From Paenibacillus sp. sptzw28 (GTDB lineage Bacteria; Bacillota; Bacilli; Paenibacillales; Paenibacillaceae): a DNA stretch of 64,000 bases. The notes under the pieces were generated by a model. That model was not told the origin of the DNA, made no database searches, and worked only from the letters and a program-made list of their open reading frames with translations. Shown piece after piece: positions 35,437 to 45,350 of this stretch. A program made the position numbers and the translations under genes. The stretch covers positions 5,747,501 through 5,811,500 of the forward strand of contig NZ_CP080545.1 of NCBI RefSeq assembly GCF_019550795.1, given 5' to 3'. How positions within the stretch are numbered: position 1 is the first letter of the stretch; each line of letters begins with the position of its first letter.

Positions 35437-37785
35437 TTAATTTCGTCTAATAACGTAAGTCTTACCTTGTGCCGCTTCGAATCGTGTCAGTGCAAGCGGA
35501 CCGACGGACTCTCTGCTTACTTCGATTAAATCGCCTTGGCCCGTTACCCGGACAGGGACCGGCGTCCTCACAACACAAGAGGAATCCAGCTCGGCCTTGA
35601 GCACAGCCTCGACAAGCTGCCCATCCTTCCAGCTGATATCGACCTCGATGCCGCCTCTGGCGCGAAGCCCTTTCACACTGCCCGTCGGCCATGCGATCGG
35701 CAGCGCCGGCAGCAGCCGAATTTCTCCGTTATGGCTCTGGAGAAGCATCTCCGCGATGCCGGCCGTACCTCCGAAGTTACCGTCGATCTGGAACGGCGGG
35801 TGGGCATCGAACAGATTCGGGTATGTCGATTTGCGAAGCAGGGTCATGACATATCGGTGAGCCGCTTCCGCGTCTCCCAAACGGGCCCACACGTTAATAA
35901 TCCACGCGCAGCTCCAGCCTGTATGGCCGCCGCCGCTGGCCAGCCTTCGTTCGAGAGATGCTCTGACCGCTGCCGCAAGCTCGGGAGTACGGTATAAATC
36001 AATTTCGTCTCCGGGGTAGAATCCGTACAAATGAGAGATATGGCGGTGCCCGGCGCTTTCCTCCTCGAAGTCTTCAAGCCATTCCTGCAGCTGACCATGA
36101 CGCCCGATCCGGTAAGGCGGAAGCTTGGCTGCAGCCTCCTCGAGCTCGGACAGGAACTCTCCGTCGATGCCCAGACGTCCGCCCGCTTCGATGCAGTGCT
36201 TAAATAACTCCCGAATGATCGCCATGTCCATCGTTGACCCTTGACTTACCGCGGATTTATAGCCGTCCGGCGCGATGAAGAAATTTTCCGGCGACGTCGA
36301 TGGGTTCGTGACGAGATATCCGTCTTCTCCCTCGACAAGCCAGTCCAGGCAAAATAAAGCCGCCTCCTTCATTACCGGATACGCGCGTTCAGCAAGAAAC
36401 CGTTCATCCCCGGTGAACAAATAGCGCTCCCACAGATGCCTGGTCAGCCAAGCTCCGCCGACCGTCCAGAACGCCCAGCTTGCCGAACCGCCCACCGGAT
36501 TGGAGGATCTCCACAGATCCACATTGTGATTGGCCGTCCAGCCGCGGCAGCCGAATTGAAGCTGCGCCGTCCTCGCTCCGCTGACGCTTAATTCTTCGAT
36601 AAAATCCATTAACGGCTCATGACATTCGCTCAAATTGCAAAGCTCTGCCGGCCAATAATTCATCTGCGTGTTAATATTGACCGTATAATTGCTTCTCCAT
36701 GGCGGACGTACATCTTTATTCCATATCCCCTGTAAATTCGCCGCCTGCGTGCCGGGCCGCGAGCTGCTGATTAATAAATAACGGCCGAACTGCGCAAACA
36801 AAGCGGCAAGCTGCGGATCATCGTCTCCCTCCTGGACACGCTTCAGCCGTTCGTCGGTGGGCAGCTCCGCCGACTTGTCGCTCCCGAGGTCCAGCTGCAT
36901 ACGCGTATATAACACCCGGTAATCGGTAACATGGCGTTCCTTCAACTGCCCATAACCGAGCTGTCCGGCTGCGGCGAGCACCTTCCCGTTTGCGATGGAG
37001 GGATCGACGCCACCCTCCGCCGGGTCCTTGGCGAAGCCATTAAAGCTTGTCGCGGCGGATAGGAGTAATGTCACGGCATTCGCGGCGGTCACTATGATTT
37101 CGCGCCCTCCCGCGATATCGCAGCGTCCATCCTCAATGTGGGCCTGTAGTCCAGCCTCGAACCGGATTCCCTTCGTTTCATCATAAATGACTTCCGGCTC
37201 CGTATTGGAAGGAGCGACTCCCCGCATGACCAGAAGCTGCGGGCCTGCCCCTTCGACAGCGGACAAGTGCGGCGTTTCCAATGCTGCCGAAGCATTAATG
37301 CTTCCCGGCTTATCCGCTTCAAGACGGACCACAAGCACCTGATCCACAGCGGAGATGAACATTTCTCTTATATAACGTACTCCCTTGCAGCGGTAGGAAA
37401 CACGGGTAACGGCCGTCTCCAAGTCCAGCTCGCGTTCATAATCTTCAACTTCATCTGACCCATGCATGCGCAGCAGCAAATCGCCAAGCGGCTGGTAAGC
37501 ATCGCTGTCCGGCCCCAGCATATGACGTTCCACCGTTTCCTGGGCTTTGGCATATTCTTTGCTGATGAGCTGTTTTCTGGCTGTTTCCAAGTATTCCAGC
37601 GCCGAATAATTTATCTTGTCCCTCGGAAAACCAGACCACAGCGTATCTTCATTCAGCTGAATCAACTCTTCATGAGCCCGGCCGAATACCATCGCTCCGA
37701 GCCTGCCGTTGCCGATAGGAAGCGCTTCGTTCCATTCGCCTGCCGGCTGCTTGTACCACAACCTCATATCCCCTTGCGAAGCCAT
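35437..37785 (-). CDS. GH95 family alpha-L-fucosidase/galactosidase
   Basis: 782 residues, the family's normal size. The N-terminal beta domain begins [20 protein letters not shown] and [13 protein letters not shown], diagnostic for GH95. The (alpha/alpha)6 barrel has [18 protein letters not shown] (~345), [13 protein letters not shown] and [11 protein letters not shown] (~490), and the C-terminal beta part [19 protein letters not shown] (~665). GH95 enzymes release alpha-1,2-L-fucose (or L-galactose) from xyloglucan, pectin or host glycans by inversion. No signal peptide is present, so it should act in the cytoplasm on imported oligosaccharides. No transporter is adjacent. Confidence 0.93.
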   Translation of the reverse strand: MASQGDMRLWYKQPAGEWNEALPIGNGRLGAMVFGRAHEELIQLNEDTLWSGFPRDKINYSALEYLETARKQLISKEYAKAQETVERHMLGPDSDAYQPLGDLLLRMHGSDEVEDYERELDLETAVTRVSYRCKGVRYIREMFISAVDQVLVVRLEADKPGSINASAALETPHLSAVEGAGPQLLVMRGVAPSNTEPEVIYDETKGIRFEAGLQAHIEDGRCDIAGGREIIVTAANAVTLLLSAATSFNGFAKDPAEGGVDPSIANGKVLAAAGQLGYGQLKERHVTDYRVLYTRMQLDLGSDKSAELPTDERLKRVQEGDDDPQLAALFAQFGRYLLISSSRPGTQAANLQGIWNKDVRPPWRSNYTVNINTQMNYWPAELCNLSECHEPLMDFIEELSVSGARTAQLQFGCRGWTANHNVDLWRSSNPVGGSASWAFWTVGGAWLTRHLWERYLFTGDERFLAERAYPVMKEAALFCLDWLVEGEDGYLVTNPSTSPENFFIAPDGYKSAVSQGSTMDMAIIRELFKHCIEAGGRLGIDGEFLSELEEAAAKLPPYRIGRHGQLQEWLEDFEEESAGHRHISHLYGFYPGDEIDLYRTPELAAAVRASLERRLASGGGHTGWSCAWIINVWARLGDAEAAHRYVMTLLRKSTYPNLFDAHPPFQIDGNFGGTAGIAEMLLQSHNGEIRLLPALPIAWPTGSVKGLRARGGIEVDISWKDGQLVEAVLKAELDSSCVVRTPVPVRVTGQGDLIEVSRESVGPLALTRFEAAQGKTYVIRRN

Positions 37786-37990
37786 CCGCCGCAGTCACAT
37801 CCATTCCGCTTAATCTATTAAAATACGAAACTTTCTGAGCCCATTATATACCATGTGAGGCCGGCTGAGCGAGCTTTGCAAACCTTTTATTTTTTTGATT
37901 TGCTTCTCTTTTTCGCTGCTGTTACGCTAGAGATACCGATAACCCTTTTTCGGCTGTATATTGAATAATAATTACCAATTGGAGGTACAT

Positions 37991-38644
37991 ATGTTTCCCC
38001 ATCATTCAACCATATTGTTTCAAGGCGACTCTATTACAGACGGCAACCGAAGCAGAGATAATGACCTGAATCATGTAATGGGGCACGGGTATGCATACCT
38101 GATCGCGAGCCGCTTAGGCGCCGACCACCCGGACCGGAGCTTGAACTTTGTGAACCGGGGAATCAGCGGCAACCGGATTGTAGACCTTTATGTACGCTGG
38201 CAGGAGGATGCGGTCAATATCAAACCGGATATCGTCAGCATCCTGGTCGGGGTCAATGATGTCCTATTGGAATTCATGAACGGGACCGGCGTATCAGCTG
38301 CCAAGTATAGGCGTGTTTATGAGCTGCTGATCGAAGAATTGCGGCAGGCCAACCCTGAAGTGGTAACCGTCCTGTGCGAGCCGTTTATTTTGCCGGTGGG
38401 GCAGGTGGCGGACAATTGGCCGCAATGGAACAAAGAAATTTCGCTGCGCCAGGAAGCCGCCAAATTAATTGCCCGGAGAACGGGCAGCATCTATGTTCCT
38501 TTGCAGCAAGAGTTCTATTCCGCCGCCGAGAATGCGCCCTGCTCGTATTGGCTCTGGGACGGATTTCATCCTACCCCTGCAGGCCATGAAATCATAGCCC
38601 GCAAATGGATCGAGTGCGTTTCCGAGAATCTGGTCCGGCGGTAG
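37991..38644 (+). CDS. SGNH/GDSL hydrolase
   Basis: 217 residues from ATG 37991 (GGAGGT upstream). The SGNH blocks are GDSITDGNRS (Ser near 13), NRGISGNRI (Gly), GVNDVLLEF (Asn) and LWDGFHPTPAGHEII (Asp and His). There is no signal peptide. It is similar to acetylxylan or rhamnogalacturonan acetylesterases that remove acetyl groups from plant oligosaccharides in the cell. It lies divergent from GH95 and upstream of an AraC regulator and GH78. Confidence 0.9.
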   Translation: MFPHHSTILFQGDSITDGNRSRDNDLNHVMGHGYAYLIASRLGADHPDRSLNFVNRGISGNRIVDLYVRWQEDAVNIKPDIVSILVGVNDVLLEFMNGTGVSAAKYRRVYELLIEELRQANPEVVTVLCEPFILPVGQVADNWPQWNKEISLRQEAAKLIARRTGSIYVPLQQEFYSAAENAPCSYWLWDGFHPTPAGHEIIARKWIECVSENLVRR

Positions 38645-38867
38645 GGCCGGAAGTGCAAGTGAACTCGGGCACCCCCTTGCTCGGGTTCTCTTGCGTGCGG
38701 CTCCACCTGAGGAGGCTAAACTACAGGCCAAGAGGGGCAGCTTTTTTTCTTAAGCAGAGGCTTTGCAGCGTGCAAAAACAGGAGAATGCTTGCCAAGGTG
38801 CTCCGCTGCATCATGTGGTATATTGTAATAAAGTCAAAGCTTAGCGTTCATGTAAGGAGAAGATACA

Positions 38868-38948
38868 TTGGATAATCGGGCCCGTTTACCATATCGAAAT
38901 AATAGAAGCCGGCTGTCCGTCCCGATCACCGGTCAAGTCAGGAGATAG
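38868..38948 (+). CDS. Possible 26-codon upstream ORF before AraC gene
   Basis: TTG 38868 has AAGGAG about 9 bases upstream and runs to TAG 38948: MDNRARLPYRNNRSR then a short basic tail. The AraC gene starts 15 bases later at TTG 38964 with its own AGGAGG. The high Arg content (7 of 26) would suit a leader peptide, but there is no other evidence. Confidence 0.3.
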   Translation: MDNRARLPYRNNRSRLSVPITGQVRR

Positions 38949-38963
38949 AGGAGGCTGAGCAGC

Positions 38964-39905
38964 TTGAAAAAAACAGATGATTCATTGTCGGACGTTGAAT
39001 TGTTTGAGGAGTTTTCCAATGCTGAAGGCCGGTATTCGACCGGCAAGCGGCTGCTGCCCTTCTCCTCGCTCGTGCCGGAGAGCGAGACGCCGATCTATGT
39101 TAACCGGGTCCATGAGTCTTTCGATCTTCTGATGCACACTCATGATTTCATCGAAATTTGCATGGTGACCGAAGGGGCCGGCGTCCACTATATCGGCAAA
39201 GAGCAAATGCAGGTTGCCCGCGGCGATATGTTCTTCATTCCGATCGGCGTCTCCCATGTGTTTCGGCCACAGTCGACCGGCAAAGGCCGCCCCTTGATCC
39301 TTTATAACTGTACCTTCAGAATAGAGATGCTGGGCCAGCTGCTTGAAACTATCCCCGTCGAGGCGGAAATCTACCGGCAGCTGTCGGATATGAACGCGCA
39401 GGGACAGTGGGTTTACTTTCGCGACCGCAGCGAGGAGGGACAGCAGCTGTTCCGCAAGCTCCACCTTGAATTCACCTCACGCAGACCCGGATTTACCGCC
39501 TCGTTATACTCCGGTACGTTAGAGCTGCTCGTAATGGTATATCGTGCCGTTATTCCGGAACGGACGGAGGATGAGGCGACTTCCTCGATGAAGGAGCTGG
39601 CTGACTACATTCAAGAGAACATCGGCATGTCGCTTCAGATCGCAGATATGGCCTCACGGCTTGGGATGAGCGACCGGCAATTTCAAAGAAACTTCAAGAA
39701 GCATACCGGGATGACATTCATCGAATATGTGCAGAATGCTCGCATTGATCAGAGCTGCCGCCTGCTCCGCCTGACCAGGGACAAAGTAAGCCGGATCGCA
39801 GCGGCGGTCGGTTACCAAGACCTGAAATATTTCAACGCGCTGTTTAAGAAGAAAACCGGCGTTACGCCGCGGCAATACCGGGCTGCCGCGAACCGGGAAG
39901 GCTGA
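38964..39905 (+). CDS. AraC family regulator with cupin sensor
   Basis: 313 residues from TTG 38964 (AGGAGG upstream). Residues ~45-130 are a cupin: HTHDFIEICMVTEGAGVHYI and GDMFFIPIGVSHVFRP. The C-terminal HTH pair is SLQIADMASRLGMSDRQFQR (~227) and VSRIAAAVGYQDLKYFNALF (~275), ending KKTGVTPRQYR. It is similar to RhaR/YesS-like controllers of plant-sugar genes. Its position beside GH78 (convergent) and the SGNH esterase (upstream) suggests that it controls this glycan set. Confidence 0.92.
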   Translation: MKKTDDSLSDVELFEEFSNAEGRYSTGKRLLPFSSLVPESETPIYVNRVHESFDLLMHTHDFIEICMVTEGAGVHYIGKEQMQVARGDMFFIPIGVSHVFRPQSTGKGRPLILYNCTFRIEMLGQLLETIPVEAEIYRQLSDMNAQGQWVYFRDRSEEGQQLFRKLHLEFTSRRPGFTASLYSGTLELLVMVYRAVIPERTEDEATSSMKELADYIQENIGMSLQIADMASRLGMSDRQFQRNFKKHTGMTFIEYVQNARIDQSCRLLRLTRDKVSRIAAAVGYQDLKYFNALFKKKTGVTPRQYRAAANREG

Positions 39906-39967
39906 AGCGGGTACCGGACGTACTCACATGGCCCTCTCCGATCTGCCTAACGGCCGGCACCCTCCCT

Positions 39968-42658
39968 TTATTTAATGGGATATTCGAACGAATACTGTCC
40001 AGAGCCCAGCTCGACCCGAACCGCTCCGTCCAATTGCTCGGCGGTCGCTCTGATACCGGACATTACGCCAAGCGGTATTCCGCACTCGCGTACGGTAGCG
40101 AGCTTCGCGTACGGCAGTTCCACGCTCGCCGTTGTGTTCGCCGGAATTCTCAGCTCAATGTTCATAGTTCCGGCAAGTGCGTCGCGCTTCCATTGAAGCG
40201 CCACTTCACCGTACTGCGATTGATGCGACGTCCCGGCAAAATTGATACCCCGCCATGGCTTCGGCGCCATAATCGAGTGCTTGTAGCCGGGATGATCCTC
40301 GCTTGTATCCACACCGCCGACGATGCGGTATAGCCATTCCCCGATCGAGCCATAAGCGTAATGGTTAAAGGAATTCATGTCTCTGCTCCAGAACGAGCCG
40401 TCTTCCTTAATACCGTCCCAATGCTCCCACATCGTAGTCGCACCTTTCTTAACGGCATACAACCACGATGGATAATCCTCTTGCTGGACCAATTTGCCGG
40501 CGAGCTCGTGATAGCCAAAACGCGACAGAACAAGACAGAGGTACGGAGTCCCCACAAAGCCGGTGGCCAGATGGATACCGCGGTCCTCAATGTTTTTGGC
40601 TAATTCACGCGCCAACCGGGCCCGGTCCCGCTCCTTCGCAAGATCGAACATGAGCGCAAGCACGTAAGACGTTTGCGTGGCTCCCGCAAGCCGCCCGTTA
40701 GGCGTAATAAATTCCTGCTGAAACTCGGCAGTGATTCTGCGATGCAGCTCTTCGTATTTCACCGCATCCTCGTTGTTGCCGATCAAGGCTGCAGCCTTTG
40801 CCACAAGACTTGTCGAATAAGCATAGAACGCGGTCGCGATCAGATCGGTCGGCGTTGAGCCGACATAGCTGCCCTCGTGCGCGTCAAGTCCCAGCCAGTC
40901 ACCGAAATGATAGCCGGTATTCCAAAGCAGCTCGTTATCGCCCTGCTTGCGAATATATTCAACCCATGCCTTCATGCTTTCATACTGCTCGGTGAGGAAA
41001 CGAATATCCCCGTAGCTCACATAACTGACCCATGGACATATAACTGCGGCATCCCCCCAGGCTGCCGACGAATGCTCGTCAAGCTTCAAAGTGTTTGGTA
41101 TGACATACGGAACGCCGCCCTCCTCCCTCTGCTCGCTCTTCAAATCCCGAAGCCATTTTTGAAAGAAAGGTGCCACATTCATATTGAAGGCCGCCGTTCT
41201 GATAAACACCTGGGCGTCGCCGGTCCAGCCCAGGCGCTCATCGCGCTGCGGACAATCTGTCGGAACATCAAGGAAGTTGCCGCGCTGGCCCCACTCAATA
41301 TTGTGCTGCAGCTGATTAAGCCGCTCATCGGAGCATGCGAACGATCCGGTAAGCTCCATATCGGTATGGACAACGCAGCCTGTGAAGTTATCCAGTTCAA
41401 TTTCACCCGGATAGCCTTCTACCTTCACGAAGCGGAATCCCTGAAACGTAAAATGCGGCTGGTACGTCTCAGCGCCTTCGCCTTTCAGCACGTATTCGAT
41501 TTGCTGCTTCGCTTTGCGCAGGTTGTCCGTATAAAAATTGCCTTCGGCATCCAGCACTTCGGCATGGGTCAGCGACACTTTAGCGCCGGATTCGCCCGAT
41601 ACGGTAAATCTCATCCAGCCGACCATATTTTGTCCCATATCGAGAACCGTTTCGCCGGCTGGGGTTTGAATGATTCCAATTGGCCTCAGCTCCTTGACGA
41701 CGCGGGTCGGCATATTCTCCTGAGCGATCAGCGTTTCCTTCGTAAAGCTTCCCGTCTTTGCCGGATTCCACCCTTCATCGTCATAATACGGCAGCGACCA
41801 GCCGTGCTTTTCCAAACGCGCGTCATAGAGCTCCCCGTCATAAATCTCGGATTTCCGGATCGGTCCGTCGCTTGTGAGCCATGACGCATCCGTCGGGACG
41901 ACCTGCTCACTTCCATCCTCGTAGGTAACATAAAGCTGCAGCAGTGCGGCCCGTTCCGGGTTCAGACGAAACCCGTCGTTCCAAGTCAACCGCCCGGCAT
42001 ACCATCCATTGCCAAGGGTTATCCCTATCGCGTTCCGTTCGCCTCCGAGTAGCATATCCGTTACATCATAGGTCTGCACCTGAAGCCGGGTTTTGTATTC
42101 GGTCCAACCCGGAGCAAGCACCTCGTCTCCGACGCGTTTGCCGTTTACATGCAGTTCATACACACCGCGGGCGGTGGCATATATTCGCGCCCGTCTCATG
42201 CCGCCTCTCAGGTGAAACGATTTGCGGAACAGCGGCGAAGCATCCCACCCGTCGTCTCCCGCCGAGAGACCGTCCGTTATCCAGTCCGCTTGCCATTCGG
42301 CCGGATTCAGCAGACCCGTCTCGAAGTAAGCGGTTTCACTCCAAGGCGTTTCGATTCCTTCCCCGTCCCAAGCCTTGACCCGATAAAAGTAACGGGTTCG
42401 TGAAGACACTTCAAATCCGGGCAGCTCAACAAGCACGGATTTATTCGAGTTCACCTTCCCGGTATCGGCAGAAGCGGCGCTGAATGTCTCATCCTCCGCC
42501 GTCAATTGGATGCGGTAAGCCGATTGCACCACATTCCTGGCCCCGGGCGCAGCCGTCAGCTGCCAGCTGATCCGGGCAAGCGCAGGATCGATGCCGACCG
42601 GATTTTCTTTATAGTTGAAACGAAGCATGTTAACCGTCAATGGTTGATTACTCATCAT
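39968..42658 (-). CDS. GH78 family alpha-L-rhamnosidase
   Basis: 896 residues from ATG 42658 (AGGAGGG upstream; ATG 42655 is equally possible). The order is a fibronectin-like N-domain, the Bac_rhamnosid_N lectin-like domain (RARIYATARGVYELHVNGKR), a concanavalin-like domain (FTVSGESGAKVSLTHAEVLD), the (alpha/alpha)6 catalytic barrel with VPTDCPQRDERLGWTGDAQ (general acid Glu/Asp set, ~490), WEHWDGIKEDGSFW (~765) and SFNHYAYGSIGEWLY, and a C-terminal beta domain. It removes terminal L-rhamnose from rhamnogalacturonan, flavonoids or gums. No signal peptide: it acts in the cytoplasm. Confidence 0.95.
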   Translation of the reverse strand: MMSNQPLTVNMLRFNYKENPVGIDPALARISWQLTAAPGARNVVQSAYRIQLTAEDETFSAASADTGKVNSNKSVLVELPGFEVSSRTRYFYRVKAWDGEGIETPWSETAYFETGLLNPAEWQADWITDGLSAGDDGWDASPLFRKSFHLRGGMRRARIYATARGVYELHVNGKRVGDEVLAPGWTEYKTRLQVQTYDVTDMLLGGERNAIGITLGNGWYAGRLTWNDGFRLNPERAALLQLYVTYEDGSEQVVPTDASWLTSDGPIRKSEIYDGELYDARLEKHGWSLPYYDDEGWNPAKTGSFTKETLIAQENMPTRVVKELRPIGIIQTPAGETVLDMGQNMVGWMRFTVSGESGAKVSLTHAEVLDAEGNFYTDNLRKAKQQIEYVLKGEGAETYQPHFTFQGFRFVKVEGYPGEIELDNFTGCVVHTDMELTGSFACSDERLNQLQHNIEWGQRGNFLDVPTDCPQRDERLGWTGDAQVFIRTAAFNMNVAPFFQKWLRDLKSEQREEGGVPYVIPNTLKLDEHSSAAWGDAAVICPWVSYVSYGDIRFLTEQYESMKAWVEYIRKQGDNELLWNTGYHFGDWLGLDAHEGSYVGSTPTDLIATAFYAYSTSLVAKAAALIGNNEDAVKYEELHRRITAEFQQEFITPNGRLAGATQTSYVLALMFDLAKERDRARLARELAKNIEDRGIHLATGFVGTPYLCLVLSRFGYHELAGKLVQQEDYPSWLYAVKKGATTMWEHWDGIKEDGSFWSRDMNSFNHYAYGSIGEWLYRIVGGVDTSEDHPGYKHSIMAPKPWRGINFAGTSHQSQYGEVALQWKRDALAGTMNIELRIPANTTASVELPYAKLATVRECGIPLGVMSGIRATAEQLDGAVRVELGSGQYSFEYPIK

Positions 42659-43145
42659 TTGATCCCTCCTGCGATCATCATAACGAACGAACATCCCCTG
42701 TTATAGGGGTTCTCGCGACCTTTAGCAGGGTGTATTCCGACATCGTGTAGCTTACATAACTATTTCTCTTCCTCCGGTTCATGCCATCCTTCCGTAATGC
42801 CGCTTTTAGCTTAGGGAAATCGATCTTCTCAATTTTCATTTATACTTTTTCCAATTTCGTATTTATCTATATTAAACTAGATTAACTGATGCAAATCCTA
42901 TGATAAACTTATGTATTTAGAAAATATTTTGCAAAATCTCAACTATTCCTTGAAAATTAGACAGGGCATCTTATTCTTTCCTTCAAACCGGCATAATTGT
43001 CCAGTATGGCTTCGGGGTACATTCATCTCCCGCCCAAGCTGTTCAGTCTTAAGACGGAGTACAAATCATTCTAAAGGATAATTGTGAACGGGTTTCATTG
43101 TGATACGATTAGTGAAGCGAAATCCATAATGACGGAGGGAACAGA
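42659..43145. other. 487-base divergent intergenic region
   Basis: AT-rich DNA between GH78 (minus) and the small membrane protein gene (plus). Apart from the promoter at 43082-43109 and ribosome sites, no gene, hairpin or repeat was recognised. Confidence 0.5.
43082..43109 (+). promoter_or_regulatory. Promoter of the 43146 membrane protein gene
   Basis: TTGTGA (43082-43087), 16 bases, extended -10 TGATACGAT (hexamer 43104-43109). Confidence 0.5.
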
Positions 43146-43652
43146 ATGAGTAAGAGAGCACCGCTTGGTGTCTTGCTTGTATTAGCCGGCCTTTTCCTAT
43201 TTACAAGCCGAACGACTGTAATGGAACCGGGGAAATTAATCGGTTATTTCTGGCCGAGCATGTTCGTTATTCCGCTTGGTCTTCTGTTTCACTGGATGTA
43301 CTTTTATGCGACGGAACGACGCGGCGTCGGTTTGTTAATTCCCGGAGGTATTTTGCTTCTGGGAGGTGTAGTTTGCCAGATATCGATGCTGTTCGATATG
43401 TGGTCGCATTTATGGCCCGGATTCCTACTGGCCGTAGCGTTTGGGCTATTCGAATTTTACTGGTTCGGCCGCAGAAACAGATGGCTTCTCGTACCGATCT
43501 TTATACTCGGAACAATCTCTCTCGCCTTTTTTACGATATTCACCCTGAGCACAATATTCAGCTTTCAATTCATGGGGCAAACCACCGTTGCCATCGCTCT
43601 TGTTGTGTTAGGTTTAATTGTCATGTTTAAAGGAAAAAAACAGAATGAATAA
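43146..43652 (+). CDS. Multi-span membrane protein, LiaF/DUF5668-like
   Basis: 168 residues with about five to six hydrophobic segments, beginning LGVLLVLAGLFLFTSRTTVM and LIGYFWPSMFVIPLGLLFH, ending in KGKKQNE. The WPxxxIxxGL motif pattern repeated (FWPSMFVIPLGL, LWPGFLLAVAFGL) resembles the LiaI/LiaF-type TM region. It is a membrane protein of unknown role. It starts at ATG 43146 behind GGAGGG. Confidence 0.75.
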   Translation: MSKRAPLGVLLVLAGLFLFTSRTTVMEPGKLIGYFWPSMFVIPLGLLFHWMYFYATERRGVGLLIPGGILLLGGVVCQISMLFDMWSHLWPGFLLAVAFGLFEFYWFGRRNRWLLVPIFILGTISLAFFTIFTLSTIFSFQFMGQTTVAIALVVLGLIVMFKGKKQNE

Positions 43653-43653
43653 C

Positions 43654-43750
43654 CGCACGAACCGTTAACGCCGATTATCGGGCGTTCGGTTCTATGCCAC
43701 ACACGATCCGTTAACGCCGACGGTTATCGGCGTTCGGTTCTGTGCCGCAC
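43654..43750. repeat. Dispersed hairpin repeat, copies 2 and 3 in tandem
   Basis: Two ~48-base units (43654-43700 and 43702-43750), each GAACCGTTAACGCC-like arm, short loop, GGCGTTCGGTTCT-like arm, TGCC end. They match the element at 20543-20588. They directly follow the stop at 43652 and may also act as terminator or RNA stabiliser. Confidence 0.7.
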
Positions 43751-43754
43751 CAAG

Positions 43755-43799
43755 AAAAAGCCGCTTCGGTCTTCCTAGCCGAGCGGCTTCTTCGTTTTT
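43755..43799. terminator. Terminator between membrane protein gene and map
   Basis: AAGCCGCTTCGG pairs with CCGAGCGGCTT; on the minus strand TTTTTC follows. It suits the end of the minus-strand map gene. Confidence 0.7.
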
Positions 43800-43810
43800 C
43801 GACCGACAGG

Positions 43811-44557
43811 TTATATTTGTGTCAGAATAATCGGCTCTCCGTTCGTTATCGCGACCGTATGCTCGTATTGGGCGGACCACGCGCCGTCGAGCGTGCGGGC
43901 AGTCCAGCCGTCGTCATCCAATATAATGTCAGGCCTGCCCAATGTGAAAATCGGCTCTACCGTGATCACCATTCCTTCCCGCAAACGCCTGCCGCTTCCG
44001 GCTTTCCCCCGGTGCAGCACCTGCGGCGCTTCGTGCATGCGGCGGCCGATGCCATGTCCGACGAAGGCCTCGACGACAGCGAAATCCCCCTCATCCGCGA
44101 CAGTCTCCACCGCATGGCCGATATCGCCGAGCCGTTTATCGGCTCTTGCCTGCGCGATCCCCTGGAAGAGCGCGAACTGCGTAGCCTTCAAGAGCCTCGC
44201 CACGTCCGGGGATATCGTGCCGACCGCATAGGTCCATGCCGAGTCGGCCATCCAGCCATCCTTTTCGGCAACCATATCGATCGTTACAACGTCTCCGTTT
44301 CTCAGCGGGGTATCCGACGGGAACCCGTGACATACGACATCGTTGGCCGATGCGCAGGTTGCATATGGATAGCCTTTATACCCCTTCTGTGCCGGCTTCG
44401 CTCCATGATTCATCATGTACCAGTCGACGAAGCGGTCAATCTCCGCTGTTGTCACCCCAGGTCTGATACGTTTAGCGATCTCTTGATGACACGCAGCTAC
44501 AATGCGCCCGGCCTTACGAATGAGACGGATTTGCTCCTGAGTTTTAAACTCCATCAT
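43811..44557 (-). CDS. map: Methionine aminopeptidase, type I
   Basis: 248 residues. It removes the initiator methionine from nascent proteins. Pita-bread fold ligands are visible: His in NDVVCHGFPSDTPL (~77), Asp in GDVVTIDMVAEKDGWMADS (two Asp, ~94 and ~105), His in GHGIGRRMHEAP (~170), Glu in GMVITVEPIF (~202) and Glu in QYEHTVAIT (~233). It starts at ATG 44557 behind GGAGGG. It is not next to ribosomal genes, so it is probably a second MetAP, common in Paenibacillus and Bacillus (YflG-like). Confidence 0.94.
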   Translation of the reverse strand: MMEFKTQEQIRLIRKAGRIVAACHQEIAKRIRPGVTTAEIDRFVDWYMMNHGAKPAQKGYKGYPYATCASANDVVCHGFPSDTPLRNGDVVTIDMVAEKDGWMADSAWTYAVGTISPDVARLLKATQFALFQGIAQARADKRLGDIGHAVETVADEGDFAVVEAFVGHGIGRRMHEAPQVLHRGKAGSGRRLREGMVITVEPIFTLGRPDIILDDDGWTARTLDGAWSAQYEHTVAITNGEPIILTQI

Positions 44558-44582
44558 AGGCTGAACCCTCCTTTAGAAAACA

Positions 44583-44618
44583 AAAAAGCCTTGTCCCTAT
44601 TCGTACGGGCAAGGCAGA
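44583..44618 (-). terminator. Terminator after small gene at 44629
   Basis: On the minus strand GCCTTGCCCGTAC pairs with GGGACAAGGC, then TTTTTTG, between the 62-residue gene and map. Confidence 0.8.
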
Positions 44619-44628
44619 TATTACATAT

Positions 44629-44817
44629 TCAGCTAACCGAGGAACGAAGTCTTCCCATCTCATTCTCAACCAACATCGTCAGCTCGTCCTCGTATCCGCC
44701 CATAATCCGGTACTTGCGGATATATTGTTTGACAAACTTGCGCGGGTCCTTAGGCTGAAAAATTCTCGTTAACTCCTTGAGGCTTTCCTTGACTTCATTG
44801 TGGCTGCGTTTAGCCAT
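44629..44817 (-). CDS. Small conserved-looking protein
   Basis: 62 residues, charged and helical: MAKRSHNEVKESLKELTRIF, PKDPRKFVKQYIRKYRIMGG, ending with VENEMGRLRSSVS. A good ribosome site (GGGAGGGG) precedes ATG 44817 and a terminator follows, so it is a real single gene. No family is recognised and no function is proposed. Confidence 0.7.
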   Translation of the reverse strand: MAKRSHNEVKESLKELTRIFQPKDPRKFVKQYIRKYRIMGGYEDELTMLVENEMGRLRSSVS

Positions 44818-45035
44818 GAAATCCCCTCCCTATCATCGGTTGTGGTCCTTACAATTCATGTACGAGAACGCGCACGGCTTTAAGCTTACCCGCGGCTGGT
44901 ACTTTATCTGTATCGAACGATCCGGCTGATGCAAGGCGAACTCATGGGTGATATCTGAATTGTTTCATTTGTCAGTCAATTATAACATTTCTGAACTCGA
45001 TATAAAAGCGAACACCGGCTTCAATTCCATTAAAA

Positions 45036-45242
45036 TCATTTAATGTCGTCTTCAGTCGAATCTATCGCCGCGGTCTGATCGGATGACGGCAGGACATTAA
45101 TGGGGGGATCATCGATGTGCTCCTGCGGGCGCACGGGCGACCAACCGCTTTTTTTGTACAAGCGTAAGTAGGCAGCGACGCCGACGACGGCAACGATAAT
45201 GCCAAATACGATCACGCTGACCGTTATCCATGGACTGACCAA
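45036..45242 (-). CDS. Small single-span membrane protein
   Basis: 68 residues from TTG 45242, chosen because GGGAGG is 7 bases upstream; the longer frame to 45350 lacks a site. One transmembrane segment (VSVIVFGIIVAVVGVAAYL, residues ~8-26) is followed by a polar tail with PPINVLPSSDQ. Unknown function. Confidence 0.65.
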   Translation of the reverse strand: MVSPWITVSVIVFGIIVAVVGVAAYLRLYKKSGWSPVRPQEHIDDPPINVLPSSDQTAAIDSTEDDIK

Positions 45243-45350
45243 TTTGCGTCCTCCCTTTACCCGGAAAAAGATTTCCATATATAGGTTAAGTATAGGGCAA
45301 TTAGAGAACGCTTTCAATCTCAGGTACCCTCCGCAACAAAATTGTAACAT

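Noticed and set aside
43811..44758. Plus-strand open frames across map
   Set aside because: They are shadows of the well-supported methionine aminopeptidase gene on the other strand.
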